Source: a virus. From it: a stretch of DNA of 43,726 nt. Numbering within the stretch: position 1 is the stretch's first letter; every line of letters starts with the position of its first letter. Location of the stretch: positions 1-43,726 of IMG/VR virus record IMGVR_UViG_3300010885_013336. The stretch is one strand, 5' to 3'. This document shows, one piece after another, positions 1-7,649 of this stretch. Under the pieces are notes generated by a model. The model had not been told where the DNA came from and ran no database searches. It saw nothing but the letters and a program-made list of their open reading frames with translations. Position numbers and translations under genes: made by a program.

Positions 1-1
1 A

Positions 2-319
2 GAGTATAAGATTAAACTTTGGTGCTTTGATACTAAGGTATACAACGAAGCAGATTTTGACGGTACCGGTGGTGACGATATTATGGAATATGAAGTTATC
101 GGCGGAGGTGGCACCGAGTTTGATGCTAACTGGAGTTACATGAAAGAACACGACATTAACCCTAAGAAGTTTATTATGTTCACAGATGGTTATCCTTGGG
201 GTAGCTGGGGTGATGAAAACTACTGTGATACAGTATTCATTATCCACGGTAATAACACTATTGTTCCTCCTTGGGGTAATTACGCATATTATGAGCAAGA
301 CGGTGCAACTAGAAACTGA
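2..319 (+). CDS. VWA-like putative metallopeptidase, C-terminal part (5' end outside window)
   Basis: The reading frame is open from base 2 to a stop at 317-319, so only the last 105 residues are present. They match the C-terminal half of the VWA-like domain found at the end of phage and bacterial putative metallopeptidases (DUF2201 type): a glycine-rich GGGGTEFD segment, where the Thr would be the second metal-site residue of a MIDAS-like site, then the strand FIMFTDGYP with the next acidic residue, then YCDTVFIIHG and a PPWGNYAYYE end. In T4-like phages such proteins usually sit near a MoxR-type AAA ATPase, which would lie upstream of this window. The role is unknown; a chaperone-like partnership with MoxR is the family-level expectation. 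The methyltransferase-like gene starts inside its last 29 bases, which suggests translational coupling. Confidence 0.75.
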   Translation, partial: EYKIKLWCFDTKVYNEADFDGTGGDDIMEYEVIGGGGTEFDANWSYMKEHDINPKKFIMFTDGYPWGSWGDENYCDTVFIIHGNNTIVPPWGNYAYYEQDGATRN

Positions 320-857
320 TGCATTCAGTGCTGGTCAAATCGAAAGTAAGATTTGGGCAGCAGACGAATTAGAAAAAGTAGCGGCTCATACCAATATTCT
401 TAAGATTACTATCTTAGGAGGCTGGTACGGGTTGCTACACTTTATTCTAAAAATTCGCGGCAAACAAAATATTGAATGGTGTCGTAGTTACGATCTTGAT
501 CCTATGGCATGCTCTGTTGCCAATGTTGTCAACAATACTTGGGAATCTAAAGAATGGGCCTTTAAAAGTTTCCCGCAAAATGCAAATACTTTCAAGTACA
601 GCGATGAAACAAACTGTGTGATTAATACGTCAACAGAACACTTTGAAAGCAATATTTGGTTTGAAAATATACCTAAAAATATGTTATGTGTATTTCAGGG
701 TAATAATCTAATCATAGAAGACCACGTACAAAGACCTGAAAATTTAGAACATTTTAAATCAATGTTTCCCTTACAAACTATATTGTTTGAAGGCGAAAAA
801 TATTTTGATTTTAAAGAAAATCCGTATACAAGATATATGATAATTGGGCACAAGTAA
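291..857 (+). CDS. Probable class I SAM-dependent methyltransferase
   Basis: This 188-residue protein begins at the ATG at 291, inside the 3' end of the preceding gene. An in-frame ATG at 186 exists, but its extra hydrophobic residues are only the neighbour's coding sequence read in another frame. A Rossmann-type layout is visible: strand and glycine loop ITILGGWYG (motif I position), then RSYDLDP about 30 residues later (acidic end of strand 2, expected to bind the SAM ribose), then CVINTSTEHF (motif IV-like position) followed by WFENIP, and a late strand ending YTRYMIIGHK. This pattern recurs in a family of phage methyltransferase-like proteins. The substrate cannot be inferred. It is followed by a TAATG overlap with the next gene. 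Confidence 0.6.
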   Translation: MSKTVQLETDAFSAGQIESKIWAADELEKVAAHTNILKITILGGWYGLLHFILKIRGKQNIEWCRSYDLDPMACSVANVVNNTWESKEWAFKSFPQNANTFKYSDETNCVINTSTEHFESNIWFENIPKNMLCVFQGNNLIIEDHVQRPENLEHFKSMFPLQTILFEGEKYFDFKENPYTRYMIIGHK

Positions 858-1138
858 TGGCTATAAAAAACGGTAAACCTAATCCTTTAAACTACTTTGA
901 TCTTAGGAAAGTTAATTTTCCTGCATTCCATTTCCATTTTACATATCTATCAAAGAATTCCCCTACTTATACTAAACAGCTCGATCAATGGATCTATCAC
1001 AATCTTAACGGAAGATATTACGTAGGACAGAGTCTAGATCTTGATCAAACAAATAGTATTGTCTATACTACAAAAGTCGGATTCGAACAAGAAAAAGAAC
1101 TTAGCTTCTTCAGAATTGCCTGTCCGCTTTTGTCTTAA
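857..1138 (+). CDS. Conserved hypothetical phage protein, 93 aa
   Basis: A small soluble protein of 93 residues whose ATG overlaps the preceding TAA (TAATG), a typical coupled junction. It is rich in aromatic residues (FPAFHFHFTYL near residues 21-31; a GRYYVGQ segment near the middle) and ends with the hydrophobic CPLLS. No catalytic motif, membrane segment or known domain is visible. Its place in a run of small conserved T4-like phage genes and the tight spacing support it as a real gene. I cannot assign a function. Confidence 0.6.
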   Translation: MAIKNGKPNPLNYFDLRKVNFPAFHFHFTYLSKNSPTYTKQLDQWIYHNLNGRYYVGQSLDLDQTNSIVYTTKVGFEQEKELSFFRIACPLLS

Positions 1139-1178
1139 TGATAATTAAGTATGTATTTTATTTCTTTAAGGAGAAACT

Positions 1179-1424
1179 ATGTCAGAAGAACTACAAAACG
1201 AAGAGCAGGCTCAGCAGGCACCTGCTAAAGATGATAAAGCCGCTGATCTTAATATCAACGATTTAAATGCTATGCGTCAAATCATTGATGTTGCTAGCTC
1301 AAGAGGGGCATTTAAACCCGGGTCTGAGATGATCGCAGTTGGTCAAGTTTACGAAAAATTATCTAACTTTTTAGATCAAGTCGCTAAACAAGCCGAAGCT
1401 GCTAAAGCAACTCAAGGAGCTTAA
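1179..1424 (+). CDS. Conserved hypothetical phage protein, 81 aa, acidic N-terminus
   Basis: A strong Shine-Dalgarno AAGGAG lies 8 bases before the ATG. The first 25 residues are low in complexity and rich in Glu, Gln and Ala. The rest forms a helical core with the pattern NDLNAMRQIIDVASSRGAFK, then an AVGQVYEKLSNFLDQV helix. Proteins with this core are widespread in T4-like phages of aquatic bacteria and remain of unknown function. The next gene starts two bases after the stop, and its Shine-Dalgarno (AAGGAG) lies in the last codons of this one. Confidence 0.7.
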   Translation: MSEELQNEEQAQQAPAKDDKAADLNINDLNAMRQIIDVASSRGAFKPGSEMIAVGQVYEKLSNFLDQVAKQAEAAKATQGA

Positions 1425-1425
1425 T

Positions 1426-2052
1426 ATGGTGTCCTTGAAGCATGTAGGTAGAATAAAAGCAACCAACAAAAGATGTCTAGTGGCATTTAGAACATTGCCC
1501 GGTGACGCATTTAATTGTTTAATAATTCCAACTGAGAATTTACCAGATAACTATCATGATTCTTTAATCAACTTAGTTAATAGTCCGGCTGGACAAGATG
1601 CAAATGAATTCGCTGATGTGCTTAATCGTAGTACATTTCCTGATGGAAGTACTATGTTACCTGCATTGCATAGTCAAGGACGTCTTGTTAAATTTCCCAC
1701 AGATCAAATTGAAATGATTCCAAGCTCTAATGCTCACATTATTCTTTCAGAATTAAATGCAATTATTGCAGAGCAACGGGGAGTCAGTGTTTCCGATCTG
1801 TCTGTGGGTAATCCTAAAAATCCAAATGTTGAAATACAAGAAGTTGGTTCAGCTAAAGACATTAGTCCCAAAGTAGGTGAAGATGTAACTAAGACAGTGG
1901 CCGAACGACAAGAAGAAGCCGCAGCATTGTTATTGACTCCAGATCAACAAGCCTCTAAATTACGCAGTGAAGCAGATCGTTTATATAAAGAAGCTGCTAA
2001 ACTTAGAAAAGAAGCCGAAGAATTAAGTCCTACAAAGAAAAAAGAAAAGTGA
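1426..2052 (+). CDS. Conserved T4-like phage protein, 208 aa, C-terminal coiled coil
   Basis: This protein has an N-terminal beta-rich domain (VGRIKATNKRCLVAFRTLPGD, residues about 6-26) with a FRTLPGD motif that I recognise as conserved in T4-like cyanophage-type proteins. Then come a helical region around ILSELNAIIAEQRGVSVSDL and a charged C-terminal heptad-like segment of about 40 residues rich in Lys, Glu and Ala (LRSEADRLYKEAAKLRKEAE), probably a coiled coil. There is no enzyme motif. It starts just after the 81-aa gene and its stop overlaps the GTG start of the next. Function is unknown; a scaffolding or structural role is possible but not shown. Confidence 0.65.
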   Translation: MVSLKHVGRIKATNKRCLVAFRTLPGDAFNCLIIPTENLPDNYHDSLINLVNSPAGQDANEFADVLNRSTFPDGSTMLPALHSQGRLVKFPTDQIEMIPSSNAHIILSELNAIIAEQRGVSVSDLSVGNPKNPNVEIQEVGSAKDISPKVGEDVTKTVAERQEEAAALLLTPDQQASKLRSEADRLYKEAAKLRKEAEELSPTKKKEK

Positions 2053-2369
2053 CTCCAAAAGGAAGAAACTTTCCTAAAGACGTTATTGCACATTGGCCAG
2101 AGATATTTGGTGAGATTAATCTCAACGTAGTACCTCTTAAATATTTACACACTATCAATGTGACATTCAAGGACGGCAAGATTTGGGAAATTGATGTTAA
2201 CAAGAATAACAAAAATAGCGATTGGGATCAATTTGAATCTGAGATTCAGGAAATTTTTCACACCTATGAAGACAACATAGAAAACATCGATTTTCAAATC
2301 AACACCGAAAAAGTCAAAAGTGATATCATGCATATCACAAATAAATTCCTAAAGAAAAAGAAATTATGA
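2049..2369 (+). CDS. Conserved hypothetical phage protein, 106 aa (GTG start)
   Basis: The start is GTG at 2049, overlapping the upstream stop (GTGA). No ATG is available upstream, and the sequence from the first residues (TPKGRNFPKDVIAHWPEIF) looks coding and conserved in style. The pattern is an alpha/beta fold with VVPLKYLHTINVTFKDGKIWEIDV, acidic helices, then a lysine-rich C-terminus (NKFLKKKKL). Similar small proteins lie near thyX-type genes in aquatic T4-like phages. Function is unknown. The stop overlaps the thyX ATG (ATGA), so thyX translation is probably coupled to it. Confidence 0.6.
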   Translation: MTPKGRNFPKDVIAHWPEIFGEINLNVVPLKYLHTINVTFKDGKIWEIDVNKNNKNSDWDQFESEIQEIFHTYEDNIENIDFQINTEKVKSDIMHITNKFLKKKKL

Positions 2370-3052
2370 ATGTTCGTTTATTATCGTACTCACAACCTAC
2401 TTCTGAATTTGCAGAGTTGGGTGTAGCAGATGCTCAAGAACTTATTGCGTATTGTGCCCGTGTATCAAATCCGAGCAATCAATTTAACACAGAGACAAGT
2501 GAAAAACTTATTCGATACTTGGTAAAACACCAACATTGGTCACCTCTTGAAATGGTCAGTGCCTGTATTGAGATTACAACTACGCGAGATATTGCTCGAC
2601 AAATTCTTAGACATAGAAGTTTTAGCTTTCAAGAATTTAGTCAACGTTACGCAGACCCAACTAAAGATCTTAACTTTGTTTTTAGAGAAGCAAGATTACA
2701 AGATCCTAAAAATAGACAGAACAGTGTAGAAGTTGTGCTAGACAATCCAGAAGCACGTAATTTAGCCATGGGGTGGGAACGTGCTCAACAACGTGTACTG
2801 CTGGCCGTTAAAGAAGCATACACTTGGGCCATAGAAAATGGCATTGCTAAAGAACAAGCTCGCGCTGTATTACCCGAAGGTATGATGGAAAGCCGTTTAT
2901 ATATGAACGGTACCCTACGTAGTTGGGTACATTTTATCGAACTACGTAGTGCAAATGGCACACAAAAAGAGCATCAAGAAGTAGCCAAGGCCTGTGCCTC
3001 AGTTATTGCGTCTGTGTTTCCAATGGCATCAGAGTTTGTAAGTACTGATTAA
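2366..3052 (+). CDS. thyX: FAD-dependent thymidylate synthase ThyX
   Basis: ThyX makes dTMP from dUMP with methylene-tetrahydrofolate, using FAD and NADPH, and feeds phage DNA replication. The diagnostic RHRx7S motif is present: Arg82-His83-Arg84, then seven residues, then Ser92 (RHRSFSFQEFSQRY). Other conserved parts are HWSPLEM near residue 57-63, the LPEGMMESRLYMNGTLRSW stretch near the C-terminus that binds dUMP in the family, and an ELR. The length of 228 aa is normal and the protein looks complete. The start is the ATG of an ATGA overlap. The gene ends the left + strand operon and overlaps the last glycosyltransferase gene, on the other strand, by 50 bases at its 3' end. Confidence 0.95.
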   Translation: MNVRLLSYSQPTSEFAELGVADAQELIAYCARVSNPSNQFNTETSEKLIRYLVKHQHWSPLEMVSACIEITTTRDIARQILRHRSFSFQEFSQRYADPTKDLNFVFREARLQDPKNRQNSVEVVLDNPEARNLAMGWERAQQRVLLAVKEAYTWAIENGIAKEQARAVLPEGMMESRLYMNGTLRSWVHFIELRSANGTQKEHQEVAKACASVIASVFPMASEFVSTD

Positions 3053-4085
3053 ACTGGCTTTCTAACCAATTCCAGTCGTTAATCATCTTGAGCCCGCTAG
3101 GGTTATCCTTATTATCTAATCCATATCGTCTACCGGCAATCGCACCGGCAATAATATATTGACCATATGTGGTTTTCTTGCCTCTTGTACACCAAGCAGC
3201 CAAGCGTTTGTCTGTTTCTAATTGTACTTGTCTATCAATTACCGAACTGGCTAACTTAGTACATTCTCTAAATGCTGCTCTCCAAGCATCAAACGGACTT
3301 GTGTCAAAATTATTATAATTACTAATCTGTTCCATAACTTTGATATTAGAACCAATACTAGTAGTAATATCAACTTTATTTTTTTCTGCTTGTAACAGTA
3401 GATGTCTTGGAATTAATTTAACTCCGCCGTTGCCGTAGACTAGATCATTTACTTTATTTTTACTTTGCCAGATATGCACTACCTCAAAATCCCAACTTGG
3501 CACTGCATAATCAAAGTTAAAATCTTCTGCAATTTCCGCATCGGCATCTACTACCCAGAAAAAGTCAGTTGAACTGTTGAGTGCGGCAGCATAGTGGGCA
3601 TTAAATATACCCTTGACATCTTTAATTCTACGTGCATGGGGGTATTTTTCAAGTAATTTTTTAAAGTTGTTATCGGCTGTTTTTTCTTTGTAGGATAAAA
3701 AGAATACATCGTACAACTTATTGTAGAATGTTCCAAAATTAATAAATTTTACATTGTTGAAAAAGTTCTTTTCAAACTCGTCGTCTGCAAATTCATGATT
3801 TTTTGGGATTAAAAATAAATTGCTATACCCTATCATTTCGTGATGAACATAACTACTATCCCACTCTGGAATTTTGAATTTATAAATGTCGTTGCTAATA
3901 CCAATGTCAGCTGGAAGAAACCAAAACATTCGTGTATTAATTTTTTTAATTATTCGTTTAGCATAGATAATAAAATTAAAATTTTCGCTAACTTGAATAA
4001 AATGAGCAGCAGGGTATTTTGATTTTAGCCAGTCTAATTTATACTCTGGAAAATCTTGTTTATGATGAAATACTATATCGTACAT
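3003..4085 (-). CDS. Glycosyltransferase-like protein (GT-A fold, DADAE motif), 360 aa
   Basis: The segment from about residue 125 on (DVFFLSYKEK, YPHARRIKDVKG, AHYAAALN, FFWVVDADAEI) matches the GT-A core of a phage glycosyltransferase-like family, with a DxD-type metal and nucleotide-sugar site (DADAE). Downstream lie a VYGNGGVKLIPRHLL acceptor-side motif and a WRAAFRE motif. The protein upstream in the operon carries the same order (VDADN, MYGNGGLKLWPK, WRAGFRE), so the two are paralogs. The first 120 residues look like a second, diverged copy of the same fold (WFLPADIGI in the DxD position). It is last in the cassette, starting at a TAATG overlap, and its 3' end overlaps thyX. Donor and acceptor are unknown. 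Confidence 0.7.
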   Translation of the reverse strand: MYDIVFHHKQDFPEYKLDWLKSKYPAAHFIQVSENFNFIIYAKRIIKKINTRMFWFLPADIGISNDIYKFKIPEWDSSYVHHEMIGYSNLFLIPKNHEFADDEFEKNFFNNVKFINFGTFYNKLYDVFFLSYKEKTADNNFKKLLEKYPHARRIKDVKGIFNAHYAAALNSSTDFFWVVDADAEIAEDFNFDYAVPSWDFEVVHIWQSKNKVNDLVYGNGGVKLIPRHLLLQAEKNKVDITTSIGSNIKVMEQISNYNNFDTSPFDAWRAAFRECTKLASSVIDRQVQLETDKRLAAWCTRGKKTTYGQYIIAGAIAGRRYGLDNKDNPSGLKMINDWNWLESQFNQYLQTLMPLETQTQ

Positions 4086-5005
4086 TATTCTTTATCCAAT
4101 ACTTTAATATCTAACCTAGTATAATCCACGTGTACTTTTTTAAAAAACTCGCTTGCATCTTTATCAAGTATGCTGATAGGTATATGTAATTTGTTTTTTA
4201 ATTCATAGCCGAGATTTTCTGCTAGTTCGAAGATTTCTTCTTCTGTTTTATCTTTTTGTAAATCCCATATAGTTTGTAAATGGTCAAAATCTCTAACATT
4301 AACATAGTCCCAATTTGGATCAAAGTTAGTCATATGGCATCCTTGGCGGGCGCCAAATATTGCCCATATACCGTTTGGAACATCTAATCCTACATTCATC
4401 CAAGTTAGCAATCTATGTAAATTTTTCCAATGTATTTGTTTGACAAAATTATCTGCATCTACAGTGACTCCGCGATCTAAGCTCATTTTTACTCCTTCGC
4501 GAAATCCCGCTCTCCATGCTTGTAAAGGAGTAGCATTATTATGAACATTACTGTAACAGGCATTCATTTGGATATACTCTGCGTCCCAGCAAAAATCAAC
4601 TTGTGCATTAGGGTCGTCGGCGGGTGCGTTTTCATGTGTTTTCATATTAAGCACATATTCTTTTGGCCATAACTTTAAACCACCGTTACCATACATCAAC
4701 CCGTTAATAACATTAAACCCTGCCCAAGATATAACACATTTTGACAAATCTCTGTTTTGTTCAAAATCTAACTCTTGATTAAAAAAATCTTCCCTAACAA
4801 TATTATCTGCATCTACTGTGATAAATCGATCAGTTTCACTTAATCGAGCACAGGCTTTATGTGCGGCATCGCTGCCTTTAACCCCATGCACACGTTTAGC
4901 CCAAGGTGCTTTATTACATAAGTCGGCATAATTCTTTTCAGCATTAGGCTCATCGTAACTTAGATAGATAATGTCAAAATCTATGATTTTAAATTTTTGA
5001 CTCAT
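4085..5005 (-). CDS. Glycosyltransferase-like protein (GT-A fold, DADN motif), 306 aa
   Basis: A single GT-A-like domain of about 230 residues: IIYLSYDEPNAEKNY at the N-terminus (nucleotide-binding strand and loop), WAKRVHGVKGSDAAHKACA, then RFITVDADNIV with the metal-binding Asp pair, then GLMYGNGGLKLWPKEYV and WRAGFREGVKMSL. The C-terminal 70 residues are helical and charged. The same motif order in the downstream neighbour shows a duplication. Start ATG at 5005 has the Shine-Dalgarno AAGGA in a good position and an ATGA-type overlap with the previous gene. It probably acts in the infected cell's cytoplasm on a sugar acceptor; virion fibre protein, DNA base or host glycan are all possible. 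Confidence 0.7.
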   Translation of the reverse strand: MSQKFKIIDFDIIYLSYDEPNAEKNYADLCNKAPWAKRVHGVKGSDAAHKACARLSETDRFITVDADNIVREDFFNQELDFEQNRDLSKCVISWAGFNVINGLMYGNGGLKLWPKEYVLNMKTHENAPADDPNAQVDFCWDAEYIQMNACYSNVHNNATPLQAWRAGFREGVKMSLDRGVTVDADNFVKQIHWKNLHRLLTWMNVGLDVPNGIWAIFGARQGCHMTNFDPNWDYVNVRDFDHLQTIWDLQKDKTEEEIFELAENLGYELKNKLHIPISILDKDASEFFKKVHVDYTRLDIKVLDKE

Positions 5006-5643
5006 TTATTAATCCTTAGCGCATAAGAATCAAAGAATTTAATTGTTAGCAGTCTTAATTGAGAATTTAGTTCTTCAAATACTGATTCATGCGGTATTAT
5101 TTGAACTCCGCTATTAATTAAAGTATCTAAACTAATATCAAGTACTCTATACATAATATTTTTGTTCTGCTGATTTGTTACATAAATCTGCATGGGATAA
5201 CTCAGTGTACTATGTTGTAATCTTTTTCTTTCATCTTGATCCAATATTATTTTCCAACTTTTACTGTTTATATCATTTATAACAGTTAGGATAGCAGGCT
5301 CTGTAGAATACGGTATAGTGGATAGCATTGAAGATTTAGGATCAAGTTTAAAAACTTTTAATACAAGATCAAACTTACTTTCTGCATCCATAACTACTCT
5401 ATAATTTGTGACGTAGTCCAATCCTTTTAAAAACTTTTCAAGTTTTTCATCCGATGCTTCAAACCAAGAATCGTGTTCTGGTAACACATCAGCAGTGATA
5501 CCAAGTATAGTGCCTGTTTCTTTTTCAAAATATACTCTGTACGGAGGTCTGACTAGCAATGCTTCCTGTGCTGCAATCATTTCATCTGTTAGATCGTTTT
5601 CAATTTCATAATCTACAAATTCTTCGTTTATTTCTTCATTCAT
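5002..5643 (-). CDS. Hypothetical protein of the glycosyltransferase cassette, 213 aa
   Basis: I do not recognise this protein. It has a very acidic N-terminus (first 25 residues rich in Glu and Asp), then RPPYRVYFEKETGTILGIT, a beta hairpin typical of structural or scaffold proteins, and mixed alpha/beta sequence to the end. There is no DxD motif, signal peptide or membrane helix. A good Shine-Dalgarno (GGAG) precedes the ATG. It overlaps both flanking glycosyltransferase genes by 8 and 4 bases, so it is expressed with them; an accessory or acceptor role is an inference from context only. Confidence 0.55.
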   Translation of the reverse strand: MNEEINEEFVDYEIENDLTDEMIAAQEALLVRPPYRVYFEKETGTILGITADVLPEHDSWFEASDEKLEKFLKGLDYVTNYRVVMDAESKFDLVLKVFKLDPKSSMLSTIPYSTEPAILTVINDINSKSWKIILDQDERKRLQHSTLSYPMQIYVTNQQNKNIMYRVLDISLDTLINSGVQIIPHESVFEELNSQLRLLTIKFFDSYALRINK

Positions 5644-6472
5644 TGATTTTCTCCAAGAGAGATATTAAATCGTCTGTTAAAAACTTATCTTCTACATAAT
5701 GAAGAACACCTTTTTGCTTATACTGATTAATAAAAATTTCAAAGTTATCATTAAAATAATGATCGGCACTATCTACCCAATCAGCAATAACTGTGGGCCA
5801 ACCTTGTATATTAGTCTTCATATGTGTAAATGTCATATTAAAACTAGGACAAATTGCAATGTCATCTAGGCCTGTAATCTTTAATGCAATTGCCGCACTA
5901 ACATCCATGCTTACCCATCGCTGTTTTGCTTTAGGTGTTAACTTTGAATAAGCGGTTTCCCAGTTGTTTACTATAAATTCTAATGTTTTATAAAACTGGT
6001 ATGCTGCTGGTGTTTTCTTAAAGTAGTGTAGACCAAAATATACATTGGGTAAACTATTACTAACAAACACTTGCCTGTTAGGTTCATTAGATACAACCCT
6101 ACCTCTGTAGTCAGTTACATCTGATACAAAGAATAAATCTTGCTTGGACAATAATTCCCACTTCTTGGACATATCATCAAGTAATAATATGTCAGAATCT
6201 AGCACAATAGTTTCATCGTAGGGTGTAATGTGTATAAATTTCCATCGATTTTCAACTTTCCATGCAGAATCTGCTGCATGATCTTTCCACGGTATTGGAA
6301 TTATGTTATCAAATACGCTGGAATAATGCTCTGGAACCGGATCATTAGTAACAAGACTAATAGATGCATGTTCTGATTGGGTAGCTTTGATAGATAATGC
6401 TAGTGCGTATGCTTGACGAACATAATCAATGCCTTCACTATTTTGAGCTAAAACTAAAAAACCTTTACTCAT
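5636..6472 (-). CDS. Glycosyltransferase (GT8-like GT-A fold, DSD motif), 278 aa
   Basis: The protein opens with GFLVLAQNSEGIDYVRQAYAL, the first nucleotide-binding strand and helix of a GT-A fold. It then shows SISLVTND (second strand) and ITPYDETIVLDSDILLLDD, where DSD is the metal/nucleotide-sugar DxD motif. YFGLHYFKK follows, a position often carrying substrate-binding residues in GT8-like enzymes. The length suits a single-domain cytosolic transferase and there is no membrane segment. The next gene upstream (277 aa) opens with the same MSKG..L.AQN pattern and has ITPYDETLLIDVDYL, so the pair arose by duplication. Specificity is unknown. Confidence 0.7.
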   Translation of the reverse strand: MSKGFLVLAQNSEGIDYVRQAYALALSIKATQSEHASISLVTNDPVPEHYSSVFDNIIPIPWKDHAADSAWKVENRWKFIHITPYDETIVLDSDILLLDDMSKKWELLSKQDLFFVSDVTDYRGRVVSNEPNRQVFVSNSLPNVYFGLHYFKKTPAAYQFYKTLEFIVNNWETAYSKLTPKAKQRWVSMDVSAAIALKITGLDDIAICPSFNMTFTHMKTNIQGWPTVIADWVDSADHYFNDNFEIFINQYKQKGVLHYVEDKFLTDDLISLLEKINE

Positions 6473-7302
6473 ATATTTCTCGCTAGGCTATATTTGTTCA
6501 TAACATGTACATCTAGTTTATTAGTTTGTAATAGGGTGTATTCACCATGATATTTTTCTTTTTCAACTAAAAATGTTAGTGTTGTATCTTTAACTCCGAC
6601 TAGTACATCTTTATCAACTGTATAATATAATTTTCCAGGAAGATTAGAAACTGTACTTCCTGCAGAATTATTGTTTAATAAATGTATAGCAATACTAAAG
6701 GCAAAATCATTCCTAAATGTCTTAGATTCAACAGAATATAACATTCTGTAATAAGACCAATTTTGTCTGATATGTTGTATAATTTTAAAGAATGATTGAG
6801 AGGATGCTGTTTTTTTAAAATAAAATACTGTTGCCCAATAAAAAGGAATACTGTATTGATTAATGTATTGGAAACTTGATACATCTCGCCACTGTGCTAG
6901 ATCATAACTAGATTTGTAAATAGCCATGTCATCTTCAGATCCCCACACTGCATTCAGTACTGTTGAGTTAATTAGATAATCAACATCTATCAGCAATGTT
7001 TCATCATACGGTGTGATATCAAACGCATCTGCTCTGGTAAAATTATTCCATGCTAGGACGTTAGTGGTCATTGATCCATCATAAAAATGTCGTTTCTGTG
7101 ATAGCTTTGTTTTTATATCGATAATATTGTCAAAAATTTCAATTTTATCAGGATACGTTTTTACAAGATAATCTCTATTATCCGTTACTAAGGTAACCGG
7201 TACATCTAAAAATTTATGCACACGTTGGGCCGCGCTGATTGCTAGTTGTAAATAGTCAATCTCAGCGTTATTCTGGGCAAATAATAGTACGCCTTTACTC
7301 AT
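6469..7302 (-). CDS. Glycosyltransferase (GT8-like GT-A fold, DVD motif), 277 aa
   Basis: This is a diverged paralog of the following gene: GVLLFAQNNAEIDYLQLA at the N-terminus, VPVTLVTDN as second strand, ITPYDETLLIDVDYLI as the DxD region (DVD here, DSD in the partner), and YWATVFYFKK matching the partner's FGLHYFKK segment. The C-terminal third differs strongly, which suggests different acceptors. It overlaps its neighbours by 4 bases on each side. The Shine-Dalgarno is weak (GAAGAT), so translation probably depends on coupling. As with its partner, the substrate cannot be read from the sequence. Confidence 0.65.
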   Translation of the reverse strand: MSKGVLLFAQNNAEIDYLQLAISAAQRVHKFLDVPVTLVTDNRDYLVKTYPDKIEIFDNIIDIKTKLSQKRHFYDGSMTTNVLAWNNFTRADAFDITPYDETLLIDVDYLINSTVLNAVWGSEDDMAIYKSSYDLAQWRDVSSFQYINQYSIPFYWATVFYFKKTASSQSFFKIIQHIRQNWSYYRMLYSVESKTFRNDFAFSIAIHLLNNNSAGSTVSNLPGKLYYTVDKDVLVGVKDTTLTFLVEKEKYHGEYTLLQTNKLDVHVMNKYSLARNI

Positions 7303-7646
7303 AGCGCAATAAGATCTTCAATTTTACGTTTAGATTTTAGCTCAGAATATTTTGAATAATACTCGTTTGATGCTTCAAAGTATTGATCAATGATTGCTTG
7401 ATGAAAATTTTGTAAATTTTCGATGTTAACTGGTATTTTGTTATCATCAACTAATACACATGTTGAGTTTCCTGCATCAATAATAGATTTTACAAAACTG
7501 ATTAACTCAATTGTGATTTGAAAACTACTACCATTTACATAATATATCAATGCCTGTTGAAATTCTTCAAAAGCAACATTACGTTGATTTGTAAGGGTAG
7601 CCATATAATTGGCTGTTTGAAATGCTTTTTCTAGCTGTTCGTTCAT
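7299..7646 (-). CDS. Conserved hypothetical protein, first gene of the glycosyltransferase cassette, 115 aa
   Basis: A 115-residue, mainly helical protein. The N-terminus (QTANYMATLTNQRNVAFEEF) is an amphipathic helix, followed by ALIYYVNGSSFQITIELISFV and the turn TCVLVDDNKIPVNI, then a Tyr-, Lys- and Glu-rich helix ending KRKIEDLIAL. The YYVNG and LVDDN patterns look conserved among aquatic T4-like phages, but I know of no function. The ATG follows GGGAG by five bases, and that Shine-Dalgarno lies in the 3' arm of a strong inverted repeat, so its translation may be controlled by RNA folding. Confidence 0.6.
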   Translation of the reverse strand: MNEQLEKAFQTANYMATLTNQRNVAFEEFQQALIYYVNGSSFQITIELISFVKSIIDAGNSTCVLVDDNKIPVNIENLQNFHQAIIDQYFEASNEYYSKYSELKSKRKIEDLIAL

Positions 7647-7649
7647 GAG

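Noticed and set aside
186-290. Longer start for the methyltransferase with a hydrophobic N-terminus
   Set aside because: These bases code for the VWA-like domain in another frame, so the membrane-like stretch is an out-of-frame artefact; the ATG at 291 gives a normal fold start.
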